DNA of 64,000 nucleotides from Clostridium sp. NkU-1 (GCA_001312405.1 BBDR01000003.1:1-64000); one strand, 5' to 3'; counted from the stretch's first letter, positions 31,135 to 40,119 are shown. A program made the numbers and translations. Notes: generated by a model not told the origin, from the letters alone.

Positions 31135-33080
31135 ATGAAAAGGAATTACAAGGGAATAAAAAAGGAACTGGTAACATTCACCATTGGATGTATCATCTGC
31201 ATTGTATTTGTACTGTCCATAGGCTCCATTTATCTGACCTATCATACGACCCGGAAATCCTTAACCAAGAGCTTAAAGGAAACTTCGGAACTGGTTTCTG
31301 AAAAAATAACTCAGAAGCTGGAAGAATATTCGATCATATCCGAGTCAATCGCCCTTTATATGAAGGGAAATGCGCAAAATGGGGGCAATATCAATATATT
31401 CTTACGGATATCTTGTTCCCAGTACGGCCTTAATAACATCGATATCATTTCATCTGACGGGACCTCTGTTGTTGATGGAAAATCCTATGAACAGGACAAT
31501 ACATACCTCCAGGCAAAAAATGGAACTCCCTTTTTATCCGACCCCATGATTCATAAGGATTCCGCCTCTTTTGAATATGCATACCCTTATGATGATCTGG
31601 TCATTATGATTGAATTTCCTTATTCTGTTTTCCAGGAAATGATCGGGGATACAAAGCTTGGAGATACGGGAAGTACCTATATTTTAAATCGGGAAGGCAC
31701 GAAAGTGGCCCACGAGGATTTTTCCCTGGTATTATCCCGGCAAAATGATGCAGAGGCAGCAAAGAAAGATCAAGCCTCTTATGGAGAAATTGCAAAGCTG
31801 GAAACAGCAATGGCGGCTGGGGAAACCGGCTTTGGATTTTATCACTGGAACGGAGATAACAGATTTGGCTCCTATGCTCCGGTAAAAAGCGCCAATGGCT
31901 GGTCGGTGAATGTGACCGCTTCGGAATCAGAATTTATGTCCGGTGTTATAACTTCCATGCTAAACGCTGTCATCCTGGGAGCTGTTTCTCTGATACTTGC
32001 GGTTTTTGTCATGCTTCGGATCACGGACCGGATAACAAAGCCCATCGGGCAGGTGGTTGATTCCATTGATCAGTTATCTGCCGGAGATTTGAGCATTGAA
32101 CTGCATATGAAACGTCACGATGAAATAGGGGGAATCGGAGAAAGGGTCAATGAAATGGCGGGGAAATACCGGGATATCATCTATGATATTTCCGGGTTTT
32201 TACAGGAAGTCTCCTGTGGGAACCTTACGGTCCAAAGTAATTGCGAATATCCAGGTGAATTTAACGGAATACGAAGTTCCATGGAAATGATCGCTTCCCG
32301 TTTAAATGATACCATATTAAACATCCGTTCCTCTGCCCAGGAGGTGAGTTCCGGAGCAGAACAGGTTTCCGGTGCCTCCCAGGCCCTTGCCTCCGGAGCA
32401 GCCATGCAGGCGGCAACGGTGGAGGTATTAAATGCTTCCATTGTAAATGTTTCGGAAATGGCAGAAAAGAATTCAGAACATGTGCGGAAAGCTTCCGATT
32501 ATGTAAAGCAATCCGGATCAAGAGTCAGTGCAGGCAACCGGCATATGCAGAACCTTCATTCGGCAATGGAAGAGGTAAGCCTGTCTTCTGAAAAAGTATC
32601 CGGCATCACAAAAATGATTGAGGACATAGCATTTCAGACCAACATACTGGCCTTAAACGCGTCCGTTGAGGCAGCCCGGGCCGGAAGCGGGGGACAGGGA
32701 TTTGCGGTGGTTGCAGGAGAGGTACGGAATCTGTCGTTCCAATCCGCTGATGCGGCAAAACAGACTGCCAAGCTGATTGAGAATACGGTAAAAGCGGTAT
32801 CAGAGGGAAAAGACAGACGGATGAGGCCGCAGGAATCCTTAAGGAGATCGCCGATAAATCTATTCTTGTGGAACAGGTGATGGAGGAAATCCAATCAGCC
32901 TCCCTGGAACAGGCCAGTGCTATGGAGCAGATCCTGAAAGGGCTGTCCCAGGTATCTGCAGTTGTCCAGTCCAATGCAGCGGCAGCAGAAGAAAGCTCGG
33001 CTTCCAGTGAAGAGCTGGCGGCACAGGCACAGGTATTAAAGCAGGAGGTTGCAAAATTCAAATTGTTTGGGAATAATTAA
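31135..33080 (+). CDS. methyl-accepting chemotaxis protein (apparent frameshift)
   Basis: About 648 residues. TM1 ([20 protein letters not shown], about 14-35), an extracellular Cache-like sensor, TM2 ([16 protein letters not shown], about 280-300), HAMP ([17 protein letters not shown]), and a signalling domain with the hairpin tip [19 protein letters not shown]. It probably senses small solutes and signals to CheA; the ligand is unknown. One A is lost near 32813 ([19 protein letters not shown] restored). Neighbouring aspartase makes amino-acid sensing plausible, but this is only context. Confidence 0.9.
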
Positions 33081-33112
33081 AAAAGCCAATCCCGGTTTGG
33101 GAAGGCTTTTTT
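33081..33112. terminator. terminator between convergent chemoreceptor and superoxide reductase genes
   Basis: AAAAGCC with GGCTTTT around an inner CCC/GGG, followed by T6. Confidence 0.75.
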
Positions 33113-33114
33113 CG

Positions 33115-33507
33115 TTATGCTTCTGTTTTCCAGAATCCATGAAGATTGCAGTAGGCGAAAGCGGCTTTTGGAGAATCGCCGTTTTCCAGCGTAAAGAGGG
33201 CCACCGGTTCACAGTCCGGGCTTAAGCTTACTCTCATAACGCTGCCTGCGGTTGTCTGTAAGCAGACCCAGGCAATGTTGTGCTCTTCGGTCATGGGATG
33301 AAACGCGCTGCCTACCTTTACGGTCACATGATTCCCTTCTGTTTCAATGACCGGGGCATGCTTTTCTGCGGCGCCATCCGAGGTATTAGGCTCCAATATT
33401 TCAAAAGGCTTCAAGCTGTCCGGGAGTGCAGCGTTGGGAGCTCCGGCGATGGCTTCCAGGATGACATTATGGTTTTTGTCGGTTAAAAATACAGGTTCGT
33501 TTTTCAT
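33115..33507 (-). CDS. superoxide reductase (desulfoferrodoxin/neelaredoxin family) lacking the N-terminal Cys centre
   Basis: 130 residues. Catalytic-iron ligands are present: EKHAPVI (His), AFHPMTEEHNI (two His) and YCNLHGFW (Cys and His). The enzyme reduces superoxide to peroxide without making oxygen, a common defence in anaerobes. The first ~40 residues align in spacing with the desulforedoxin-type domain of two-centre enzymes, yet none of its four cysteines remains. No frame break. GGAGGATC ribosome site upstream; it is a single-gene unit. Confidence 0.85.
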   Translation of the reverse strand: MKNEPVFLTDKNHNVILEAIAGAPNAALPDSLKPFEILEPNTSDGAAEKHAPVIETEGNHVTVKVGSAFHPMTEEHNIAWVCLQTTAGSVMRVSLSPDCEPVALFTLENGDSPKAAFAYCNLHGFWKTEA

Positions 33508-33685
33508 GGGGATCCTCCAATCACAAATTCTTCTTTTTATCTCATATCAATTAAAATGGGCAGTATTGCAGGCATTGATGTAAAATGCTTCAATTCATTT
33601 ATCAGAATTCCCAGATGGGAGCCGAACCATTATGCCAACTTTATCCAAAGGAATGCCGTAATCTTATAAAATATGGTTAAAGCGG

Positions 33686-33714
33686 TTGAAGCGGGCCCCT
33701 TGGCGGCTTATAAT
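33686..33714 (+). promoter_or_regulatory. sigma-A promoter of the DUF1848 gene
   Basis: TTGAAG (33686-33691), 17-bp spacer, TATAAT (33709-33714). The rest of the 33508-33747 gap shows nothing I can name. Confidence 0.65.
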
Positions 33715-33747
33715 GGTTTTATTAAGAAGAGACAGGAGTAAGATGAG

Positions 33748-34683
33748 ATGATACTCAGTGTCAGCAGGCGGACTGATATTCCGCAGTTTTACCCGCATTG
33801 GTTTTTTAACAGGTTAAAGGAAGGGTATCTATATGTAAAGAATCCCATGAACAGCCGCCAGATCAGCCGGATCGATCTTTCTCCGGAGCAGGTGGAGCTT
33901 ATGGTTTTCTGGACGAAAAACCCGGAACCAATGATGGGACGGATAGGGGAGCTGGGGAACATTCCTTTTTATATCCAATTTACATTGACTGGATATGGGA
34001 AAGATATTGAACCCGGCCTGCCGGATAAAAGACGTCTGATTGATGTTTTCCGGAATACAGCAGAACAGGTGGGAAAGGACCGTATGGTCTGGCGGTATGA
34101 TCCCATATTTCTCAATGACCGGTACAGGGAAGAATACCATTTGCGGGCTTTTGAGGAAATCGCCAGGAACTTGTGCGGTTTGACGGAAAAGGTAGTGATC
34201 AGTTTTCTGGACAAGTATGGAAAGACAGAGCGGAACATGAAGGGAATTTTGGCAGAAGAACTGGATGAAGAGGGGATGAAGAAGCTTGGCGGAAAGCTGG
34301 CCGCGATTGCAGGAGCTTATGGGCTTAGAATGGAAGCATGTGCGGAAAAAGCAGATTTAAGCTCTGTTGGAATTTCCCGGGGAAGCTGCATTGATCCCGT
34401 TATGGCGGAACATTTAATAGGTGGTCCGATTTGCCGGAGAAAGGACAAAAACCAGAGAATGGAATGCGGATGCCTGGAAAGTGTTGAGGTGGGAACCTAT
34501 GACACCTGCCTGGCCGGGTGCAGATATTGCTATGCCAATGACAGTGTGGAGGCAGTGAAGAGGAAGCGGAACTTATATGATGTCCATAGCCCTCTGCTAT
34601 GCGGAAAGGTGGAAGAAGGGGATAAGATCACCCAGCGGAAATGCAGGTCTGTCCGGGAAGAACCGACTCTTCCATTTTTGTGA
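33748..34683 (+). CDS. DUF1848 family protein with radical-SAM-like Cys cluster
   Basis: 311 residues with no frame break. N terminus ILSVSRRTDIPQFYPHWF and FWTKNPEP are family hallmarks. A C-terminal Cys-rich segment CGCLESVEVGTYDTCLAGC followed by RYCYAND probably binds an Fe-S cluster. The function is not established; the family is considered related to radical-SAM/TIM-barrel enzymes. Own promoter upstream; good AGGAG ribosome site. Confidence 0.85.
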   Translation: MILSVSRRTDIPQFYPHWFFNRLKEGYLYVKNPMNSRQISRIDLSPEQVELMVFWTKNPEPMMGRIGELGNIPFYIQFTLTGYGKDIEPGLPDKRRLIDVFRNTAEQVGKDRMVWRYDPIFLNDRYREEYHLRAFEEIARNLCGLTEKVVISFLDKYGKTERNMKGILAEELDEEGMKKLGGKLAAIAGAYGLRMEACAEKADLSSVGISRGSCIDPVMAEHLIGGPICRRKDKNQRMECGCLESVEVGTYDTCLAGCRYCYANDSVEAVKRKRNLYDVHSPLLCGKVEEGDKITQRKCRSVREEPTLPFL

Positions 34684-34734
34684 ACAGGATTACTTCTTAG
34701 AATATGGGGCCCATTGAAAGTTTATAAAAATGTG

Positions 34735-34764
34735 TGGAAAATACAGGGAGAAGTCTGGTATAAT
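34735..34764 (+). promoter_or_regulatory. promoter of the MBL-fold hydrolase gene
   Basis: TGGAAA (34735-34740), 18-bp spacer, TATAAT (34759-34764) with an extended TGG just before it. Confidence 0.55.
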
Positions 34765-34804
34765 TTGTTATTAAAAGGATTTCTGATTACAGGAGGTTTT
34801 ACAA

Positions 34805-35699
34805 ATGTATGAGTTAAATCAGGTTGGTGCAAATAGTTATTACGTTCAAAGTCCGGCAAAGATTGGGCTTGTTAAGCTTAACGATACGGATGTATGCCTT
34901 ATTGACAGCGGAAGTGACAAGGATGCGGGGCGAAAAGTCAGGCAGATACTGGAGGCCAATGGCTGGCGGCTGACAGCAATATATAATACTCATTCCAATG
35001 CCGATCATATCGGCGGCAATAAGTATTTACAGAATCAAACCGGATGTAAAATTTATGCTCCAGGTATTGAATGCGATTTTACAAATCATACGCTTCTTGA
35101 GCCGTCTTTTTTTGTATGGCGGGTTCCCTCCAAAGGACCTGCGGCACAAATTCCTGATGGCGCAGGAAAGCAGTGCAGAATATCTTACTGATGATGTTCT
35201 TCCAAAAGGACTGAGCGTCATTCGGCTTCCCGGCCATTTCTTTGATATGGTGGGTTTTAGAGATATGGATGATGTTGTTTATCTGGCAGACTGCTTATCA
35301 AGCAAAGAGACGCTGGAAAAATATCAAATCGGATTTCTCTATGATGTATCCGCTTACCTTGAAACCCTGGAAATGGTGAAGACCTTAAAAGCAAAGGTTT
35401 TTGTACCGGCCCACGCAGAAGTGACGGACAACATCGCCCCCCTGGCTCAGATTAACATTGACAAGGTTCATGAAATAGCAGACAGGATACTTGATATTTG
35501 TAAGAAGCCGATTATCTTTGAAAAGGTCTTACAACAGCTTTTCAATGATTATGGTCTGGAGATGAACTTTGAGCAATATGTGCTTGTTGGCAGTACCGTT
35601 CGCTCTTATCTTTCCTGGCTAAAGGATACGGGACGGATTGCAGTAATTTTCGAAAACGGACAACTGCTTTGGAAAACAAATATTGGGTTCACTGTATAA
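34805..35699 (+). CDS. MBL-fold metallo-hydrolase (apparent frameshift)
   Basis: About 297 residues. The metal-site motif reads THSNADHIGGNKYL, with Asn in place of the second His of HxHxDH; further ligands in RLPGHFFDMVGF, VYLADCLSS and VFVPAHAEVTD. C-terminal ~80 residues form a winged-helix-like tail (KPIIFEKVLQQLFNDYG). Substrate unknown. One extra T in a T7 run near 35110 breaks the frame (EPSFLYGGFPPKDLRHK restored). AGGAGG precedes the ATG. Confidence 0.82.
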
Positions 35700-35728
35700 A
35701 ATCAGGAGACATTCAAGGTGTGTAAGCT

Positions 35729-35842
35729 TTGAACAGGCATGTGGTATGTTTTGATTTGCAGACTGCGTCAGAGGAGTATCTGGCGCAGCAGGTGGAAGAG
35801 GAAAATTTTATTTGGAATTATGTTTTTTTTGACATAATTTAG
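35729..35842 (+). CDS. possible small ORF, 37 residues
   Basis: TTG start with AAGGTG eight bases upstream; MNRHVVCFDLQTASEEYLAQ onward, acidic then aromatic. It could be a genuine small protein or the remnant of a larger gene. Nothing else is visible in the 205-base gap apart from the tRNA promoter. Confidence 0.25.
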   Translation: MNRHVVCFDLQTASEEYLAQQVEEENFIWNYVFFDII

Positions 35843-35852
35843 AAAACTTAGC

Positions 35853-35881
35853 TTGACAAGAGAAGAAAAATCTTGTAAAAT
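35853..35881 (+). promoter_or_regulatory. sigma-A promoter of tRNA-Phe/tRNA-Gly
   Basis: TTGACA (35853-35858), 17-bp spacer, TAAAAT (35876-35881), 22 bases before tRNA-Phe. Confidence 0.75.
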
Positions 35882-35903
35882 TGTTCATGTTGCAGGTGAT
35901 TAT

Positions 35904-35976
<73 letters not shown>

Positions 35977-36019
35977 TTGTGCTTTTCGAAGCACCTTTGA
36001 AATATCTTCGGAAATTCCT

Positions 36020-36090
36020 GCGGGTGTAGTTCAATGGTAGAACACTAGCCTTCCAAGCTAGATACGTGGGTTCGATTCCCATCACCCGCT
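36020..36090 (+). tRNA. tRNA-Gly (anticodon TCC)
   Basis: Acceptor GCGGGTG with CACCCGC; anticodon arm CTAGC-CTTCCAA-GCTAG gives TCC; T-loop GGTTCGATTCC. Confidence 0.95.
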
Positions 36091-36098
36091 TTAAGGTT

Positions 36099-36145
36099 AT
36101 CAGGCTAAAATGGATGCAAAGTTGTATCTGTTTTAGCTGATTTTT
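36099..36145 (+). terminator. terminator of tRNA-Phe/Gly unit
   Basis: ATCAGGCTAAAA (36099-36110) with TTTTAGCTGAT and T5; one bulged G. Confidence 0.7.
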
Positions 36146-36198
36146 GTTATATTTAAATAGCCTGGAACGCAAAATAGATTTGAACTTAAAGGAGAAGA

Positions 36199-36456
36199 AT
36201 GCTGTTAAAAATCGAAACAGAACGATTGACTATTCGTGAATTGCTGTTAAATAATCATTTGGCATATATTGAAATGGCATCGGATGGTTCCTTATCAGAT
36301 GTTTTTGGTGATTACACTGAATGGGCTAAGTGGCTGATCTTTCTCTTCGCACAAATGCTTCGAGACCCAAACTCATTGAAGCTGCCAATGCCGGAAGCGG
36401 GCTGGCACGGTTGTCCAAAAGAGGTGAAATTAAAAGGAATTAATGAAAATATATAG
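36199..36456 (+). pseudogene. truncated GNAT acetyltransferase remnant
   Basis: The first ~40 residues (MLLKIETERLTIREL, HLAYIEMASDG, DVFGDYTE) look like the start of a GNAT acetyltransferase; the remaining ~45 do not continue the fold, and the acetyl-CoA motif is missing. In the +2 frame the 3' part reads as a separate protein end (SRPKLIEAANAGSGLARLSK to a stop near 36440), which suggests a deletion joining two gene remnants. It lies between two tRNA units next to the prophage junction, a typical place for recombination. Confidence 0.5.
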
Positions 36457-36489
36457 CACAAAATAACAAAAAAAAGTGATATTAACCTC

Positions 36490-36518
36490 TTGCATATTTT
36501 AAAAACGTATGATATAAT
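36490..36518 (+). promoter_or_regulatory. sigma-A promoter of tRNA-Gly(GCC)
   Basis: TTGCAT (36490-36495), 17-bp spacer, TATAAT (36513-36518). Confidence 0.75.
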
Positions 36519-36555
36519 TCCAGTGTTACAAAAGATGAATAAAAGTTGTTTTTAT

Positions 36556-36628
36556 GCGCGAGTGGCTCAGTTGGTGGAGTACGACCTTGCCAAGGTCGGG
36601 GTCGCGGGTTCGAGTCCCGTCTCGCGCT
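36556..36628 (+). tRNA. tRNA-Gly (anticodon GCC), probable prophage attachment gene
   Basis: Acceptor GCGCGAG with CTCGCGC; anticodon arm CGACC-TTGCCAA-GGTCG gives GCC; T-loop GGTTCGAGTCC. A leftward integrase gene lies 120 bases downstream and phage genes follow, so its 3' end is the likely attL core. Confidence 0.95.
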
Positions 36629-36650
36629 CTTTAAAATATGTAGTGTTTAT

Positions 36651-36682
36651 GAGGGTTTCCGGGTTTCGGGACCCCTCTTTTT
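36651..36682 (+). terminator. terminator after tRNA-Gly(GCC)
   Basis: GAGGGT (36651-36656) with ACCCCTC (36671-36677) and a T5 tail. Confidence 0.55.
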
Positions 36683-36751
36683 GTTTACATAAGTAAAAGT
36701 ACTTAAAGTTTTTCCTTAAAGTTTTTGCTTTACTACGTTGCATTACATGTG

Positions 36752-37950
36752 TCATGATATAGTCCTTTCCAGATTAACGTAGTTATTAATCAATTCTTTT
36801 TGCATTTCTGTATCTGATTGGGTATAAAACTGAATCAGCGTCTTTGGACTGTTTCCCATAATGGAAGAAATCAAAGCAGCATTCGGGCAGCGGCGCATAT
36901 TATTGGTTGCGAAGCTTGTGCGGAAACCATATAGGGTAATGTATGGAAGCTTCATTTCACTATTTGGAAGTGATCCATGTTCTGTTTCATATTCTTCCAT
37001 GGCCTTGTTATGAGCCGTAAGCAATCGTTTAAAAGCATATGCATATTGTTTCGGCTTGATAGGATTTCCGTTCTGACTTACAAACAGGTAATCATTATCA
37101 GACCATGATTTATCCTCTAAGCGATTTTTCTTTTTCCATATGAGCCGTTTGTGCAGCAGATCATAAAGATGTTTAGGAATTGGTGGCTGCCTGTGTGATT
37201 GATGTGTCTTAAGGTTTGTTTCACATTCCCAGTTATCGTATCCCCTATCAAAATCAATTAAGTAAGTAGGTTTATTACTTAAGCAGTTTTCAGTCAGGCC
37301 GCATACTTCCCCTGGACGCGCCCCAAGGAGAGCAGATAAACAAAACATAGGATAATAATGGGATTCCACTACTTCCGATAGTGTTAAAAAATATGCTATT
37401 TCATCATCTGACCATGTAATCTTTTTACGGACCGGGACTGTACACCGGGTTATTCCTTCCATTGGATTTTCTGCGGAAGTAATGCACTTAAGCGGTGACA
37501 CAGCATATCTGAAAAGATTAGAAGTATATTGATGCATTTATTAACGGTACCAGGGCTATGACTTTGCTTCATAAGATTTACATACTTCTGCATATGGGTA
37601 GCCTTGATTTTAGATATTGCCTTATCTCCAAACACATCTTTGATATAGTCTTTGTAAAATCTCTCATAAACCCTCCATGTACTATTTGCATATGTGGGCG
37701 GCGCGGTTGCATCATGCCATATATCAAAAATTTCCTGAATGGTAGTCATTCGTTCTTTCTGCTTGCGCTTACCTTGCCCGGCATCAATGGAACGCATGAT
37801 ATCAGCTTCATCTATCCGAGCCTCCCTTTCCTTATCTCTCAAAGGCCCGGTGATGGATCTGCTTTCAGCAGCATACCAGACATTGGCAAAATAACGAACC
37901 GTTGTTTTGCCCGTTTTCTTTGATGTGTAGCGTTGTTTTTGAACACTCAT
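36752..37950 (-). CDS. int: prophage tyrosine integrase (apparent frameshift)
   Basis: About 399 residues. Arm-binding N terminus (KQRYTSKKTGKTTVRYFANVW), core-binding SAM-like domain (TIQEIFDIWHDATAPPTYA, NKCINIL), and catalytic domain with LLGARPGEVCGL (Arg I), ITLYGFRTSFAT (Arg II box) and QFYTQSD (Tyr). Integrates the phage by site-specific recombination, probably at the adjacent tRNA-Gly. One T is lost near 37527 (NILSNLFRYAVSPL restored). The start at 37950 is set by GGAGG nine bases upstream; the last residues end 124 bases from the tRNA. Confidence 0.88.
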
Positions 37951-38013
37951 TACATCATTCCTCCATAAATTATTTATTTTAGAGTATAAAAAAATACACC
38001 TATACAGGCGCAT

Positions 38014-38386
38014 GGAAAAATGATATAATATTTATGACCATATATTATATCGGGATCATGCCCGTATAGTAGTTCTGAGCCTTTGCGTTAGCCGCGCAAG
38101 GGCTTTTTTTATTTGGTAGATAATGGAAGAAAATACCACTATCAATAAGTAAAAACATATTTATAATGGAACGTGCACCCAATCCTTAACAAAAGAGGAA
38201 GGCGTGACGGGGGATATGAAGGTAAAGTATATTAAAATTAAACGCAAAGATGTATATGCTATAATTTATCGCAATTTTCATTTGATTTGCTATAACACAG
38301 ACTTCATAGGTGAGACACAACTTTATTTTATATGTAATATGTAATAATTAAACTATAAATAAGATTGGGTGCACCCTTCGCGCCTA
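38014..38386. promoter_or_regulatory. integrase-repressor intergenic region with rightward terminator and a spaced inverted repeat
   Basis: No gene is visible on either strand. A rightward terminator, AGCCTTTGCG (38078-38087) with CGCAAGGGCT (38095-38104) and T7, would end a short transcript starting near a TATAAT-like element at about 38030-38036. GTGCACCCAATC (38173-38184) and its exact complement GATTGGGTGCAC (38363-38374) flank about 180 AT-rich bases; the right copy sits in the palindrome GGGTGCACCC. These could be integrase arm sites, a small RNA and protein-binding sites. Confidence 0.4.
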
Positions 38387-38843
38387 TCAGCTAATACCCT
38401 TCGTATCTTCATCTAAAATATCTGGATACATTTCTAATAATTCATCTGATGATGGTATTCCATCAAAACCACTTTTTGGTTTTGGTGGAGGAAAGAACTT
38501 GTTTTTAAAATGATCGAATATGGCTTTCCTCATTTCTGGATCCAATTCAAAGTAAGTTTTAATAATTTCCTTTTCTAAATCCGTTCCGCCTCTTTCTTTT
38601 ATGAAATTGTCAAGACTGAAAGTCTCAGGTTCTATTATCATAGGCTCTACACCGTAACGTAAATAATCTTCACTTATATTAAGAACTGAACAAAGTGATC
38701 TGATAGTACTATCGGGGACATTACTTCCAGGCTTTTCACTCCAACTAATGGATCTTTGCGACATTCCTATTTTTTTCAGCTAATTCTTGTTGGCTTAAGT
38801 TAAAATGTTTTCTAATATTTCTAATTCTTTCATTTATTCCCAA
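38387..38843 (-). CDS. prophage XRE-family repressor (apparent frameshift)
   Basis: N-terminal helix-turn-helix INERIRNIRKHFNLSQQEL, AEKIGMSQRSISWSE, VLNISEDYLRYG; the C-terminal half is acidic with a KTYFELDPEMRKAIFDHFKN helix. No LexA/CI-type protease motif is visible, so induction may use another route. One extra A near 38770 breaks the frame. The start is uncertain: TTG 38843 has GAGGTGA five bases upstream, and GTG 38852 is in frame. It faces the operators and the rightward early promoter, as a CI-type lysogeny repressor does. Confidence 0.75.
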
Positions 38844-38865
38844 TACATTCACCTCGCTTTCTGTT

Positions 38866-38980
38866 GTTGCTAACATTATAATAGCAACTATGGCTAAAAA
38901 AAGTCAATCTATTTTATAAAAAGGTATTGACAATTAGAAATGAATGCTATATTATGTGAATATAAGATACATAGTTGCTA
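38866..38980. promoter_or_regulatory. prophage operator region with GTTGCTA/TAGCAAC sites and divergent promoters
   Basis: GTTGCTA-N9-TAGCAAC (38866-38888) is a dyad of repressor-operator size and encloses a TATAAT. TAGCAACTATG (38882-38892) is repeated in exact inversion as CATAGTTGCTA (38970-38980). Leftward: TTGACT (about 38909-38904), 18-bp spacer, TATTAT within the dyad, suiting the repressor gene. Rightward promoter listed separately. Confidence 0.6.
38927..38955 (+). promoter_or_regulatory. rightward early promoter of the prophage
   Basis: TTGACA (38927-38932), 17-bp spacer, TATTAT (38950-38955). The GTTGCTA half-site at 38974 lies at the expected start of transcription. Confidence 0.7.
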
Positions 38981-39003
38981 AAAAGAAAGGAGGAAATACC
39001 AAT

Positions 39004-39186
39004 ATGGCAGAAGAAAAGAAGCTGGAAGTAATCGAAGGGACCAAAATGGAGATCATGCTTCCGCAGGCCAACAGGGCGGAAGCCGAAGAAGTAGCGGAGT
39101 TCTTGGAAAGCCTGACTATGGCACAGAAGCAGAGATTCATGGATCTTGTTGATGATATGAAGCTTGCAATGAAGTTACTGGCGTAA
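39004..39186 (+). CDS. small early prophage protein (cro position), unknown
   Basis: 60 residues, MAEEKKLEVIEGTKMEIM then a helix AEEVAEFLESLTMAQKQRFM. First rightward gene after the operator, the place of a Cro or antirepressor, but no HTH is evident. AGGAGG ten bases before the ATG. Confidence 0.65.
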   Translation: MAEEKKLEVIEGTKMEIMLPQANRAEAEEVAEFLESLTMAQKQRFMDLVDDMKLAMKLLA

Positions 39187-39262
39187 AGCCCTGGAGCATA
39201 GGTAACAGCCAGGGCAGCAGGACGTACATTGAAAATTGATAGGACGGGATAGAGGCAGAAAG

Positions 39263-39430
39263 ATGGTAAATGCAAGAGTAAAGGTAGAAATACCGGGAAT
39301 TGAAAAGGTTGAAGAACTTATTAAAAAGCATTATGAGATACTCAAAGAAATGCAAGAAAACCTTAATCAAATTCATTGCGCAAGGCTGGATTTAGAATTA
39401 AAAATAAATCAACCGCCAGAGAGTAACTGA
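39263..39430 (+). CDS. small early prophage protein, helical, unknown
   Basis: 55 residues: MVNARVKVEIPGIEKVEELI followed by an amphipathic helix (EILKEMQENLNQIHCARLDL). The ribosome site is only GAGGCAG. One GGCAGCAGGA motif lies 41 bases upstream. I do not recognise it. Confidence 0.55.
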   Translation: MVNARVKVEIPGIEKVEELIKKHYEILKEMQENLNQIHCARLDLELKINQPPESN

Positions 39431-39442
39431 CGGCTGAATTAG

Positions 39443-39661
39443 TCATGCTTTGAACGTAACTGTAATATCTGCATCATCTGGTATCTTTTGTACTGTCATT
39501 CCCGCATCAGAGAAGTAACTTTTAAATCTTAAAAAGTCATCATGGCCAGGCAAATAGTGAACTGCTTTGCTACAGCCTTGACACGTCAAGTAGCTCGATA
39601 TGGGAACGACATCATCTTTTGTGGTAAAAAGGCAACCACATTTACATTTGATTAATAGCAT
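39443..39661 (-). CDS. small zinc-ribbon-like protein on the opposite strand
   Basis: About 72 residues: CKCGC near the start and CQGC about 20 residues later form a four-Cys zinc-ribbon layout; then HDDFLRFKSYFSDAG. Ribosome site AAAGGAG. ATG 39661 (nine-base spacing) is preferred to ATG 39667 (three-base). Oriented against the early operon, so perhaps expressed in the lysogen. Confidence 0.55.
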   Translation of the reverse strand: MLLIKCKCGCLFTTKDDVVPISSYLTCQGCSKAVHYLPGHDDFLRFKSYFSDAGMTVQKIPDDADITVTFKA

Positions 39662-39762
39662 TAACATGGACTCCTTTCTTATGTACTCGGCCCGGCATGG
39701 CCTGTAAGTACATTATAGGACAGGTGAATTATGGATGCAATAAAAAGGAGGTAGGAAAAACG

Positions 39763-40083
39763 GTGTCAAAGGATCAGCAGACCAAGGCAATACCGATTCC
39801 TGAAACAATCATTCAGGAGATTTTTAAAAGAGTGGAATCGCTTAACGATGAAATATTGAAGATGCAGGCCAGAGAACAGGAACGTTTTGTTACGCTAGAT
39901 GAATTGGCTGAAATAATGCAATGTACCAAACAAACAGTACGTAACAAACTTAAATCTGGTGATATTTACGCCACAAGAAAGCTGGGAGATCCAAGAATAC
40001 CCATGAGCCAGTTTTATAAAACCGATCCGGTCAACCTGATAAAGCGTAAACCAAAGGAATTAAAAAAAAGTTTCCGGTGGTGA
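39763..40083 (+). CDS. helix-turn-helix DNA-binding protein, excisionase-like
   Basis: 106 residues. A coiled N-terminal part (IIQEIFKRVESLNDEILKMQA) precedes a MerR/excisionase-type winged HTH: RFVTLDELAEIMQCTKQTVR, KLKSGDIYATRKLGDPRIPM. It may direct excision or act as an early regulator. GTG start after AAGGAGG, eleven bases away. Confidence 0.65.
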   Translation: MSKDQQTKAIPIPETIIQEIFKRVESLNDEILKMQAREQERFVTLDELAEIMQCTKQTVRNKLKSGDIYATRKLGDPRIPMSQFYKTDPVNLIKRKPKELKKSFRW

Positions 40084-40119
40084 ATCTATGGAGCAGCTTA
40101 TTTTCGGAAAGGGGTAGTC

